Source: Cloacibacillus sp. (GTDB lineage: Bacteria > Synergistota > Synergistia > Synergistales > Synergistaceae). From it: DNA of 29,663 bases. The stretch is from contig NZ_JAJBUX010000063.1 in the NCBI RefSeq assembly GCF_020860125.1, forward strand, positions 1 through 29,663. Direction: 5' to 3'. Shown here one piece after another: positions 16,062-23,889 of the stretch; the stretch's first letter is position 1, and each line of letters opens with the position of its first letter. Both the position numbers and the translations under genes were made by a program. The notes below the pieces were generated by a model. It was not told where the DNA came from, did no database searches, and saw nothing but the letters and a program-made list of their open reading frames with translations.

Positions 16062-17867
16062 TTATTCACCACCCCTTAGTTTTCTTGTGCGTTCCGCAGC
16101 GACGCGCTCAAGGTGCGCGTCGATACGTTTGCGAATCTGGTCGAAGCCCTCTTTGTCCTCGGCGGCGAGTTCCCTGAGGTGGGTTATCGCGTCGACCGAT
16201 TCGTCGTCTTTTATCAGCGAGATCGGGATGTCTTTGCGGACCAGCTCCATCGATTTATGGTGGAACTCAAGGATGACGGAGAGTATCTCAAATCCCTTCA
16301 TCGGCGGCGAATATGAGTCGGAGCCGAAGGAATTCTGCTGAAGGTAGCCGTTCTTTATCAAGAAGGCAGTGAAGGCGATGAGCCTCTGGTCATCGGGTAG
16401 GACATCCTCGCCGACAAGCTTGATGACCTGCTGTATCTTGTTGTCCTCCGCGAGGATGTTGCGTACCTCTTCACGGAGCTCGCCCCAGCGCGCGTCCACG
16501 TTCGTGCAGAACCAGCCGTCAACCTCGGAGGCGTACTCGCTGTAGGAGTCCGTCCATGAGATGGCGGGGTAGTGGCGCGCGTTCGCGAGGTTTTTGTCAA
16601 GCCCCCAGAAGCAGCGAATGAAACGCTTTGTATGGCGCGTGACCGGCTCCGTGAAGTCTCCGCCGGGAGGCGAGACGGCGCCGATGACGCTGACGCTGCC
16701 GTTTTCTCCGCCGATCGTGACGACGCGTCCCGCGCGCTCATAGAATTCGGCGAGGCGGCTGGGCAGGTAGGCGGGGAAACCCTCCTCCGCGGGGATCTCC
16801 TCAAGGCGTCCGGAGAGCTCGCGCAGGGCTTCAGCCCAGCGCGAGGTAGAGTCAGCCATGATCGCCACGTCGTAGCCCATATCACGGAAGTATTCCGCGA
16901 TCGTTATGCCTGTGTATATGGAGGTCTCGCGCGCCGCAACCGGCATGTTCGAGGTGTTCGCGATCAGGATCGTGCGTTCCATCAGCGGACGGCCGGAACG
17001 CGGGTCTTCAAGCACCGGGAACTGCTCAAGAACGTCGGTCATCTCGTTGCCGCGCTCTCCGCAGCCGATATATATGACGACCTGCGCGTCGCCCCATTTG
17101 GCGAGCTGATGCTGGGTTACGGTCTTTCCCGTGCCAAAACCTCCCGGAATGCAAGCGGTGCCGCCCTTAGCGAGCGGGAACAGCCCATCAATGACGCGCT
17201 GCCCAGTTACGAACGGTTCGTTAGGCAGAAGCCGCTCTCTGTATGGGCGCGGCGTACGGACCGGCCAGCGCTGGATCATCGGGATAGGCACTTCACGCCC
17301 GAAGGCGTCTTTCACCTTTGCGACATCGCTGCCGGCGTGATGCTTCCCGGATGGGATCATCCAAGTGATCTCTCCCTCGAAGTCAGGAGGTGTCATTACC
17401 TTATGTACCAGCAGCGGCGTCTCCTGAATGGTGGCAAGCACCATGCCGCCGGAGACGAGATCTCCGACTTTTGCCACGGGAGTGACGTCCCAAAGACGTT
17501 CGCGGTCAATCATGTTTACCGAAGTTCCCGGCGATATATACATACCCTCTTTTTCAAGCAGCGAGTCCAGCGGACGTCCGATTCCGTCAAAGAAGCTGCC
17601 TATCAGTCCAGGCCCAAGCTCAATGGAGAGGGGTTCGCCGGTGCCGGTCACATCCTCATAGATGCGCAGCCCGTCGGTATCCTCGTAGACCTGGATGGTG
17701 GCGTTGTCTCCATCCATCTTTATTATTTCACCCATCAGCTTATGGGGCCCGACCTTCACGACTTCGCGCATTCCGAAGTCGCGCATGCCGTTTGCCTTTA
17801 TGACGGGGCCGTTGACGAATTCGACGGTCCCAAGATGGGAATTCTGTGCGTTATTTTTAAGTTCCAA
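16062..17867 (-). CDS. atpA: V/A-type ATPase catalytic subunit A
   Basis: This 601-residue subunit hydrolyses or makes ATP in the V1 head. The Walker A is GGFGTGKT (about residue 240), followed by 'IYIGCGERGNEMTDVL'. 'VAIMADSTSRWAEALRELSG' and 'YPAISWTDSYSEY' are further highly conserved A-subunit stretches, and the A-specific insert lies around residues 120-190. The start is a TTG: no ATG fits the conserved N-terminus (HLGTVEFVNGPVIKANGM), and TTG 17867 has GGAGGGAAT eight bases upstream. A 180-base repeat-bearing gap separates it from atpE, the largest gap in the operon. Its stop is one base before the atpB start, so the two are probably translated together, matching their paired stoichiometry. 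Confidence 0.97.
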   Translation of the reverse strand: MELKNNAQNSHLGTVEFVNGPVIKANGMRDFGMREVVKVGPHKLMGEIIKMDGDNATIQVYEDTDGLRIYEDVTGTGEPLSIELGPGLIGSFFDGIGRPLDSLLEKEGMYISPGTSVNMIDRERLWDVTPVAKVGDLVSGGMVLATIQETPLLVHKVMTPPDFEGEITWMIPSGKHHAGSDVAKVKDAFGREVPIPMIQRWPVRTPRPYRERLLPNEPFVTGQRVIDGLFPLAKGGTACIPGGFGTGKTVTQHQLAKWGDAQVVIYIGCGERGNEMTDVLEQFPVLEDPRSGRPLMERTILIANTSNMPVAARETSIYTGITIAEYFRDMGYDVAIMADSTSRWAEALRELSGRLEEIPAEEGFPAYLPSRLAEFYERAGRVVTIGGENGSVSVIGAVSPPGGDFTEPVTRHTKRFIRCFWGLDKNLANARHYPAISWTDSYSEYASEVDGWFCTNVDARWGELREEVRNILAEDNKIQQVIKLVGEDVLPDDQRLIAFTAFLIKNGYLQQNSFGSDSYSPPMKGFEILSVILEFHHKSMELVRKDIPISLIKDDESVDAITHLRELAAEDKEGFDQIRKRIDAHLERVAAERTRKLRGGE

Positions 17868-17880
17868 AGGCTATTCCCTC

Positions 17881-18047
17881 CTACGGTAAACGCATCCGCA
17901 GCCTCGCGGCCTGCGGTAATTTTTAATGCTCCCGCTTCGCGGCAGCTGGCCGCCACGGCTACGGTAAACGCATCCGTTTTACGGCTGCTGCCAGCAACAG
18001 CTGCGGTAATTTTTTATTTCGCGCTTCGCGCTGACTGTCCGCCGCGG
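17881..18047 (-). repeat. Two tandem imperfect repeats filling the atpE-atpA gap
   Basis: Two copies (17881-17958 and 17959-18047) share CTACGGTAAACGCATCCG at 17881 and 17959, CTGCGGTAATTTTT at 17911 and 18001, a CGCTTCGCG mini-hairpin and a CCGCCxCGG end. The second has about 12 extra bases in a central hairpin. Together they occupy the whole space from the atpE stop to the atpA ribosome-binding site. They may control RNA processing or relative atpA expression, or be a small mobile repeat; function is unknown. Confidence 0.75.
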
Positions 18048-18665
18048 TTAAAGCAGCGGCAGAAGGCGTTCAGCCAGAGAATCAGCCATCTCCTGTGTGA
18101 TGCTCTGCCAATCCATATTGACCTGCCTGTGCCCGTCAGCCGTCGCGACCCAGCAGCCGCCGAGTATCGGGGCCGGGTCGGGGTCAAAGGTGAGGGCAAG
18201 GTCATGGTTGAGAGCGAGCGTCTTCGTGATGACCTCAACGGCAAGGGCAAGGTCGACCGCCGATAGCCTCAGCTTGAGCGGCGTCTTTGTCCCCAGCGAT
18301 TCTACCGCGTCGATGCACATCCCGGTCAGGATATCAGAATAGTCGGCGCGATCTCTAAGGTGCACCAGCTTATCCTGAAGGCGTCCCATGGAGTCTGAAA
18401 GTATCCTGTTTTGCAGACGCAGGGTCTCCGTCGACTTTTCACGCTCAGCTGAGAGTATCTGCCGGCGGCGGATATCTTCCGCGCGTTTACGCGCGTCCTG
18501 CAGGATGAGGTTCGTTTCTCGCTGAAGTTTCTCCGTCTCACGCGCGAGCCACTCGTCTGCCTCGCGGCGTCCCTGTGCCATGTTGACCTTTTTTTCGCTG
18601 TCTGCGCGGTCCAATATTATATCTCTAAGATTGCTTATCTTTTCGTTTGATACTTCCTTCATCAT
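18048..18665 (-). CDS. atpE: V/A-type ATPase subunit E (peripheral stalk)
   Basis: This 205-residue protein has a long charged helical N-terminal half (about residues 5-110, rich in Arg, Glu, Lys and Gln, coiled-coil-like) and a compact alpha/beta C-terminal half ending 'ERLLPLL'. That is the architecture of V-ATPase subunit E, which pairs with the G/H subunit to form the peripheral stalk holding the A3B3 head. The identification rests on architecture and operon position more than on single conserved residues. Tandem ATGs at 18665 and 18662 follow an AGAGGTGA site; either may be used. Confidence 0.85.
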   Translation of the reverse strand: MMKEVSNEKISNLRDIILDRADSEKKVNMAQGRREADEWLARETEKLQRETNLILQDARKRAEDIRRRQILSAEREKSTETLRLQNRILSDSMGRLQDKLVHLRDRADYSDILTGMCIDAVESLGTKTPLKLRLSAVDLALAVEVITKTLALNHDLALTFDPDPAPILGGCWVATADGHRQVNMDWQSITQEMADSLAERLLPLL

Positions 18666-18766
18666 GTTTCACCTCTTATTTAGTCCTCGTTCTGCTCGAA
18701 GTTTCGGTCTGTTGCGATGAGGCGTCAAAAACCGACAGAGGGAGATTCTCCCGTCCGCCAGTCACG

Positions 18767-19075
18767 CTACATCTTTACCCCGATGGCTTCCTGGACATAT
18801 CTGGTCAGAAAATCAGGTCCCCTTTTGGTGCCGAATCTGTCGGGTATCTCGACTACGAGCGGCAGGTCTCCGCGTTCGCGCAGCTGCTGGATTATCTCTT
18901 CGGCCATCGCCGCCGCCTTTTCCGTGATGGCGAGTATGGCGAGATTGCGCATCTTCAGAGCGTTTCCTATCGCTGCGTATGTTTCATCGGGAGTGTGAAC
19001 GAGCGTGCCCTCGATTCCGGCCAGACGCATCCCTACAAGGGAGTCGTGGTTGTCGCTCACAAGGTAGGCCTTCAT
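18767..19075 (-). CDS. atpF: V/A-type ATPase subunit F
   Basis: This 102-residue subunit sits on the central rotor with subunit D. The sequence opens MKAYLVSDNHDSLVGMRLAG, typical of the F subunit's Rossmann-like N-terminal domain, with 'ALKMRNLAILAITEKAA' in the middle, and length matches the family. The ATG at 19075 lies 16 bases after the atpK stop; its ribosome-binding site is weak, suggesting coupled translation. About 100 bases separate its stop from atpE, with a small GGGAGAATCTCCC hairpin near 18748 but no gene. Confidence 0.92.
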   Translation of the reverse strand: MKAYLVSDNHDSLVGMRLAGIEGTLVHTPDETYAAIGNALKMRNLAILAITEKAAAMAEEIIQQLRERGDLPLVVEIPDRFGTKRGPDFLTRYVQEAIGVKM

Positions 19076-19091
19076 AGACGTTTATGCCCAC

Positions 19092-19520
19092 CTACAGCCG
19101 CTGGATTATAAGCAGTGAGATGATGACGCCGTAGATGGCGATACCTTCGGCAAGTCCGAGGTAGATGAGCGTCGTACCGAGCATTTCGGGTTTTTCACCA
19201 ACCAGGCCGAGAGCCGCCGCGCCGACGTTGGCGACCGCGAGTCCCGCGCTGAGGCAGGCGATTCCCGTAGCGCACGCCGCCGCGATGAAGCCGAGACCGG
19301 CTCCTACCGATACCTCTTTTGCTACTGCCGCCGCGCCCTCCGCGGCGAATGACGTACCTGAGAAGAGGGCCAGCACCGCTCCCGTAAAGACGAGCAGTGT
19401 TGAAAGTCCCAGCGCCGTCGCGTAGATTTTCCTGCCGCCGCGGAAGCCCTTACGCTGGAGGATATATCCGGCTATCATCAGAGTTACCACCGTACCGCAG
19501 CTTAACATCAATCCAAACAT
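19092..19520 (-). CDS. atpK: V/A-type ATPase subunit K (membrane rotor, proteolipid)
   Basis: This 142-residue proteolipid has four hydrophobic helices. The C-terminal pair (about residues 71-142) is a classic c-type hairpin with 'GAGLGFIAAACATGIACLSA' and 'LGLAEGIAIYGVIISLL', placing the ion-carrying Glu at residue 125. The N-terminal pair (about 4-21 and 33-54) lacks the glycine-rich c-type pattern and any buried Glu, so each protomer carries one ion site. No Gln is visible in the first c-helix, and no Ser/Thr follows the Glu as in well-known Na+ rings. That leans towards H+, but weakly. The start has AAGGAGAG eight bases upstream. A 100-base AT-rich gap separates it from atpI. Confidence 0.92.
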   Translation of the reverse strand: MFGLMLSCGTVVTLMIAGYILQRKGFRGGRKIYATALGLSTLLVFTGAVLALFSGTSFAAEGAAAVAKEVSVGAGLGFIAAACATGIACLSAGLAVANVGAAALGLVGEKPEMLGTTLIYLGLAEGIAIYGVIISLLIIQRL

Positions 19521-19620
19521 GAAAAATCTCTCCTTTTCTTATTCTCTTTAAAATTGTTTAATCTTTAATTGCGTGATTAAAAACCTTTATATTTATTGTC
19601 CGTAACCATATTTTATAAAC

Positions 19621-21591
19621 TTACAGATCCTCCGCGTTGGCCTGAGAGTATTTGCCTCCCTCTTTTTTCCAGCCGACAGGTTTGAAGGCGCTGCCTCCTC
19701 CCTTATAAAATTTACCGAAGAATTCGTAGTATTCGAGACGCAGCGTCTGGATGAATACTATCAGTCCTTCGAGGCATACGATGACCAGGTTGCCGATGAT
19801 CAGGATTATGCCTTTCATAATGATGCCTCCGGGCAGCGAACGGACCATCTCGGAGAGCATTATTACCGCGAGCGAAAGTCCCACGTGGTTCAGCGCGAAG
19901 GCCGCCAGTCGTACAAACGACGCCGTATTTGAGACGAAGGACATGAGGTTGTGCATGATCTCAAAGAGGTTGAGCACGGGGGATTCCCCGTCACCCTTCT
20001 GCCGCAGTATGTAGCGCGCGAGGATGTCGCGGAAGATCATCACAACGATAAGCAGCCCGATAGCGCCCCACATCAGGTCCGCCGTAAATTCCGATATCGG
20101 CGAACCGGTGATGTAAATCATGCCCAGGGCGCATAACGTCCAGTAAAGCGCAAGTCCCGCGAGTCCCTGCCCGTCAAAGAGCAGACGACCGAAGTCCTTC
20201 GCCCGGTATTGCTTTATCATGTTCAGCAGCAGGCCGAGGCTTATCATAAATACGCCGAGGCCGATCGATACCGCAAGCAGTTTGTTGACGTCATGCATGG
20301 GGTTGAGCCATATCTCTGGAATAACGCCCTCGATGCCGAAGATACTTCCGTACATCAGACCGAAGAACATCGACGATATAGATGCCATCTTCATGACCTG
20401 CCCGAGCGAACGCCGCATGATGCCGCGCTTCACGAGCATCATCGAACCGAGAAATATCATTATTCCATGGCCGACGTCTCCGAACATAAATCCAAAGAAG
20501 AGGATGAATGAGATGGCGACGATCGGCGACGGGTCTATCTCGCCGTATGAGGGGAGGCTGTACATCGCGACGATATCCTGAAATGAGCGGAAGAACGCGT
20601 TGTTCTTGAGCTTTGTCGGGATACGGATGCCGGAGTAGGAAATATCCTGTGTCTCCTCTACCATCAGCGTCGTCATCGGAGCCTCTTCCGCGATAGTTTT
20701 GCTGATTTCGGCGTAGGTGTCGGCCGGTATCCATCCCGAGAGGACGAACATGCCGCTCACCTCACCGTGCCCCTTGCAGACGTCGTAGACCCTCTGCATC
20801 GTGTAGAGCTGCGAAAATAGCAGTTCGTAGTCGGCGCGGTGCTCGCGGAGCATGTCCTTGGCTGCCTTGGCAAGTCCGCGGATCGCCCTCTGGTGATTTT
20901 CAATACGTTTTTCCACCAGCGCGAGCGGGTCTTCCCCGTCGAGCTGTCCTGCAATGTCCTTAAGGGAGAATTCCTTGAAATATACCGCCTCAAGCAGTTT
21001 TTTCGTGGATTCTTCATATCCTGGCACCGTTATGATCAGGGCCCAGGTGTTGCCGTTTGATACGGTGAGCTCACTGATAGCGATTGGCGATTCTTCGCCG
21101 CTCTCCATCAGCCTCTGAAAGTTTTCGTTGGAGAGGTAGCCGAAGAAGGTCTTCGCGAAACGGCCCTCGGCGAGCTCGCGCGGGCCGAATTCCGTCCCGG
21201 AGAGCGCCTCGACGAAGAGCTTTGTCGCGCGAAGCAGCTCCTCCTCCTCAACCAGCACACGGCGGCGCTGCTCCCAGACCTGAAGCCTTCTGGCGGTCTG
21301 TTCAACAAGCATGCGCGCGTGTGACAGCGTGAAATCTTTCGTGATTGTGACCGGCTGCGGATCTGGTACGACCTCTCCCGCAACCTTCCATATCGTCGAG
21401 ATCTTTGCGACCAGCTCGTCGTACGGATTTTCGGTCTCGGTCGTAAGTTTGGAGCGCAGCGACCTGTCGTTGATGAGTATATCAAGCGGCAGGGGCTGGA
21501 AACCGCCAGTCAAAACCATCTGACGGGCGACCGGCTCCATCTCGGACTGCGGTCCGATCATGGTCAGAGCGACCATTTTCATTACTGCCAT
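19621..21591 (-). CDS. atpI: V/A-type ATPase subunit I (membrane stator, a-type)
   Basis: This 656-residue subunit has a cytosolic half (about residues 1-340) that meets the peripheral stalks and a membrane half of about eight helices that forms the ion channels with the K ring. The membrane half shows 'FFGFMFGDVGHGIMIFLGS', 'FGLMYGSIFG', and 'LMSFVSNTASFVRLAAFALN', the family's signature helix with the essential Arg (in SFVRLAAF). Length is usual for a bacterial I subunit. The start ATG 21591 overlaps the end of atpC by 10 bases and has GGGGGTGA upstream. An ATG at 21582 overlapping the stop codon is a less likely alternative. Confidence 0.95.
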   Translation of the reverse strand: MAVMKMVALTMIGPQSEMEPVARQMVLTGGFQPLPLDILINDRSLRSKLTTETENPYDELVAKISTIWKVAGEVVPDPQPVTITKDFTLSHARMLVEQTARRLQVWEQRRRVLVEEEELLRATKLFVEALSGTEFGPRELAEGRFAKTFFGYLSNENFQRLMESGEESPIAISELTVSNGNTWALIITVPGYEESTKKLLEAVYFKEFSLKDIAGQLDGEDPLALVEKRIENHQRAIRGLAKAAKDMLREHRADYELLFSQLYTMQRVYDVCKGHGEVSGMFVLSGWIPADTYAEISKTIAEEAPMTTLMVEETQDISYSGIRIPTKLKNNAFFRSFQDIVAMYSLPSYGEIDPSPIVAISFILFFGFMFGDVGHGIMIFLGSMMLVKRGIMRRSLGQVMKMASISSMFFGLMYGSIFGIEGVIPEIWLNPMHDVNKLLAVSIGLGVFMISLGLLLNMIKQYRAKDFGRLLFDGQGLAGLALYWTLCALGMIYITGSPISEFTADLMWGAIGLLIVVMIFRDILARYILRQKGDGESPVLNLFEIMHNLMSFVSNTASFVRLAAFALNHVGLSLAVIMLSEMVRSLPGGIIMKGIILIIGNLVIVCLEGLIVFIQTLRLEYYEFFGKFYKGGGSAFKPVGWKKEGGKYSQANAEDL

Positions 21592-22679
21592 GCGGGTTCA
21601 CCCCCATTGATTATCGGCCGGATAAGGTACTGGGCCGCGGAACGGCGGTCGTAATCGTAGCGCACGTCCTCTATCATTCGTATTATATCTGTGACCTCGT
21701 GGTCCTTCAGTATAAAATAGGCGATCGCCGTGTGAAAGCCCGGCACGCCGTTTCTCAGTATGGACATGGCCTTAAGGTAATTGTACCTCTTGATGGACAT
21801 CTCAAGGGCAAGCTCCTTGTCGTCCTGTTCAAGCGCATCATGGAATATCTTGCCGTATGTGGGGAAGTATTCCTCCATCAGCGCGATACGCTCCTCCCAG
21901 TTGGCTCCCTTTGCCATTTCGCGCAGATGATGTACCTTTACCTTGTATTTGACCGGAAGCATGCGGCTGATAGTCTCTTCTATGGTCATATTGTAGTACC
22001 ACATACACCTGTGGAAGTGGTAAAGGTTCAGAAGGTCGATGCGTGAGCTGAACAACGGTTCAAGCACCTTCTGCTCGTCCACGGGGAGTTTTTTGATGTC
22101 GTTGTATAGATCCATCTCCACCATATTGTCGATGGCGAGCTCGAGAGAAAAGAGCGAACTCTCACCGTTTATCAGACGCCTCACCGGTTCCCGCAGCACC
22201 TTATAAAACTTAGTATCGCGCAGCGTATCGAGCACCTCTTTGTAATCCCGGCAGTTCAGCAGAGCCTCGTAAGGCAGCTTTGATCCGGGGACGCGGAAGA
22301 GATGCTGACGCATCATATCACGGTCCAGCCGTTTTGAGTGTATCCAGCGGAAGATACTCTTCAGCTGTTCTGACTCATACCAGCTGAGCCAATCGAGAAA
22401 GAACTTGCGCCATACTCCGAGCAGATAGAAGAGAAAAGAATCCGCCTCCGCGAGCACGGAGGAACGGACCGCATTCTCAAGGTCGATGCGGTGTACCTTG
22501 GCCGGCAGCAGCGTCTCCAGCTGGTCTTTATAGCCCGCCGTCTGTTTCAGAAAGGCGGCGATCTCCGCGGTGGAGTTGAGGCCCAGCAGCGCCCAGTACT
22601 CGTCAGCCTTTAAAAGCTGGCTGTAGAGGACGTGCGCCTTTACCCCAAGTGCGGTTGCGGAGCCGTGTGAAGATGACAC
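21582..22679 (-). CDS. atpC: V/A-type ATPase subunit C (d-like rotor connector)
   Basis: This 365-residue, almost wholly helical protein resembles V-ATPase subunit C/d, the funnel that links the central DF shaft to the membrane ring. Supporting marks are the repeated three-fold helical layout, 'DLENAVRSSVLAEADSFLFY', 'DNMVEMDLYNDI' and a C-terminus 'RRSAAQYLIRPIINGGE'. The match is to the family's general pattern, so the call leans on its position between atpH and atpI. It starts with GTG five bases after the atpH stop and has AGAGAGG upstream, and it overlaps atpI by 10 bases. Confidence 0.88.
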   Translation of the reverse strand: MSSSHGSATALGVKAHVLYSQLLKADEYWALLGLNSTAEIAAFLKQTAGYKDQLETLLPAKVHRIDLENAVRSSVLAEADSFLFYLLGVWRKFFLDWLSWYESEQLKSIFRWIHSKRLDRDMMRQHLFRVPGSKLPYEALLNCRDYKEVLDTLRDTKFYKVLREPVRRLINGESSLFSLELAIDNMVEMDLYNDIKKLPVDEQKVLEPLFSSRIDLLNLYHFHRCMWYYNMTIEETISRMLPVKYKVKVHHLREMAKGANWEERIALMEEYFPTYGKIFHDALEQDDKELALEMSIKRYNYLKAMSILRNGVPGFHTAIAYFILKDHEVTDIIRMIEDVRYDYDRRSAAQYLIRPIINGGEPAWQ

Positions 22680-22684
22680 TAAAT

Positions 22685-23026
22685 TCAGCCTCTCTTCTTT
22701 GAAATGAAGCTCTCGGCGGTCTCGGAGACGATGGAGTTGATAACAGCGTCAACATTCTCTTCAAAACGTTTCTGCATGCGCGCCCGCTCTTCTTTGCCGA
22801 GGCCCGCGATCTGCGCGGCTTCGGTCTTGGCGGAATTCAGCGCCGTCTCCATTATGCCCTTTGCCTGCTCCCTGGCGGAAGCCATCTGGTTTGCACGCTC
22901 CGCGGCAAACTTTTCCTGCGCGGTGCGAAGCAGAGATTCGGATTCATTCTTTGAATCGTCGACTATTCTTTTGGCCTCTGATTCTGCCCTCAGCAGAACT
23001 GCCAGTACTTCGTGCAGAGTACTCAT
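22685..23026 (-). CDS. atpH: V/A-type ATPase subunit G/H (peripheral stalk coiled coil)
   Basis: This 113-residue protein is one long, highly charged alpha-helix (Ala/Glu/Lys/Arg rich with heptad-like spacing), typical of the G/H subunit that wraps around subunit E in the peripheral stalk. The opening 'LHEVLAVLLRAESEAKRIVD' is a common start for this family. It has no enzyme motifs. The ATG has a GGGAGGGA site about eight bases upstream. Such helical proteins look alike, so the call relies on operon position. Confidence 0.87.
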   Translation of the reverse strand: MSTLHEVLAVLLRAESEAKRIVDDSKNESESLLRTAQEKFAAERANQMASAREQAKGIMETALNSAKTEAAQIAGLGKEERARMQKRFEENVDAVINSIVSETAESFISKKRG

Positions 23027-23078
23027 TGCAAAATTCCCTCCCTAATTTATAAAAGCATAGTGGAGCCGTTGAAATCCC

Positions 23079-23696
23079 CTATTCCTTTATCTTTTTCTGC
23101 GCGAGCTTCATTCGCGTGAAGTCCTCGCGCTCTCCCTCTTCAAGGACGTCGCTGATAAAATTTATCTCCGCCTTGTCCTGTGGGATGACCACTTTTTCAA
23201 GAGCGTTGACGCGCCTGTGGGTCTTTCGTATCTGGACCGCCAGACGATAGACGCTCGTTTCAATCTCGGCGAGCTGCGCCACCAGTACCATCACGCGGCG
23301 AAACTGGGCGTAGGCCGCGTCCATCGCTCCCGAGGAGCCGTGGAAGGAGTAGCTGGGGATAGTCTCGGCGCTCAAAGGGTCCACGTCGGGGATCTCCACC
23401 CCCATCACCGAACGCAGGCGCACGGTGATATTAGAGGTGATCGGAACGGACTCCGAAATATCTTCCACGGTGTCGATGCCGAGAGATATGTTTGCCTTCT
23501 GGAGCGCTTCGTATGCCTCTTTGAATACCTTGGAGACATCCTCCTGAAGCTTTTTAGCCGAATCTATGTAATGAACCAGTTCCATCATCAGCACTTGGCG
23601 CTTCTGGTCAAGGAGGTCGTGACCTGACTGGGCCATCGCCATATCGCGCGTGAGCCTGACAAGGTTTCCTCGTGTTGGTGCAAGTTTTGAAGCCAC
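23079..23696 (-). CDS. atpD: V/A-type ATPase subunit D (central rotor shaft)
   Basis: This 205-residue protein is the rotating coiled-coil shaft. It starts 'ASKLAPTRGNLVRLTRDMAM', where PTRxxLxxL is a hallmark of subunit D, and has the second helix 'RRVNALEKVVIP', also characteristic. A Lys-rich tail ends 'AQKKIKE'. The start is GTG 23696 with GAGGGGGGAA upstream. It is the first gene of the operon, whereas in the Enterococcus and Thermus operons it follows A and B. The likely promoter lies in the roughly 190-base divergent gap before the CobT-like gene. Confidence 0.95.
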   Translation of the reverse strand: MASKLAPTRGNLVRLTRDMAMAQSGHDLLDQKRQVLMMELVHYIDSAKKLQEDVSKVFKEAYEALQKANISLGIDTVEDISESVPITSNITVRLRSVMGVEIPDVDPLSAETIPSYSFHGSSGAMDAAYAQFRRVMVLVAQLAEIETSVYRLAVQIRKTHRRVNALEKVVIPQDKAEINFISDVLEEGEREDFTRMKLAQKKIKE

Positions 23697-23889
23697 GAAA
23701 TTTTTCCCCCCTCAAAATAGATACCGTAGGACCATAAATCCACTATCTATTATATAATCTATAAATCATGGCGATAAAGGCCATAAACTATTAACACCGC
23801 GCAAAAAGATAACCCTCACTCATCGTGGGGACAGTCTATAGTGCATTTTAACGCTTAAACGAATCTACGTACAGGGGGTAAAATAAGTA
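23697..23889. promoter_or_regulatory. Divergent promoter region, V-ATPase operon and CobT-like gene
   Basis: This AT-rich gap holds ATTATATAAT (23749-23758), which reads as TATAAT on both strands and is the best -10 for the V-ATPase operon; its -35 is poor. No clear promoter is seen for the CobT side, and the conserved B12-box of a cobalamin riboswitch is not found. Confidence 0.4.

Noticed and set aside
17881..18047. CRISPR array
   Set aside because: There are only two imperfect copies of about 80 bases, with no short regular repeats, unique spacers or cas genes; they are better described as tandem repeats.
16572..18266. A 564-codon open frame on the plus strand opposite atpA and atpE
   Set aside because: It is antisense to two well-conserved V-ATPase genes, crosses the repeat-bearing gap, has no ribosome-binding site or family motif, and is explained by GC-rich codon use.
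23697..23889. Cobalamin riboswitch before the CobT-like gene
   Set aside because: No B12-box-like sequence is seen, and the space is short and shared with the divergent V-ATPase promoter.
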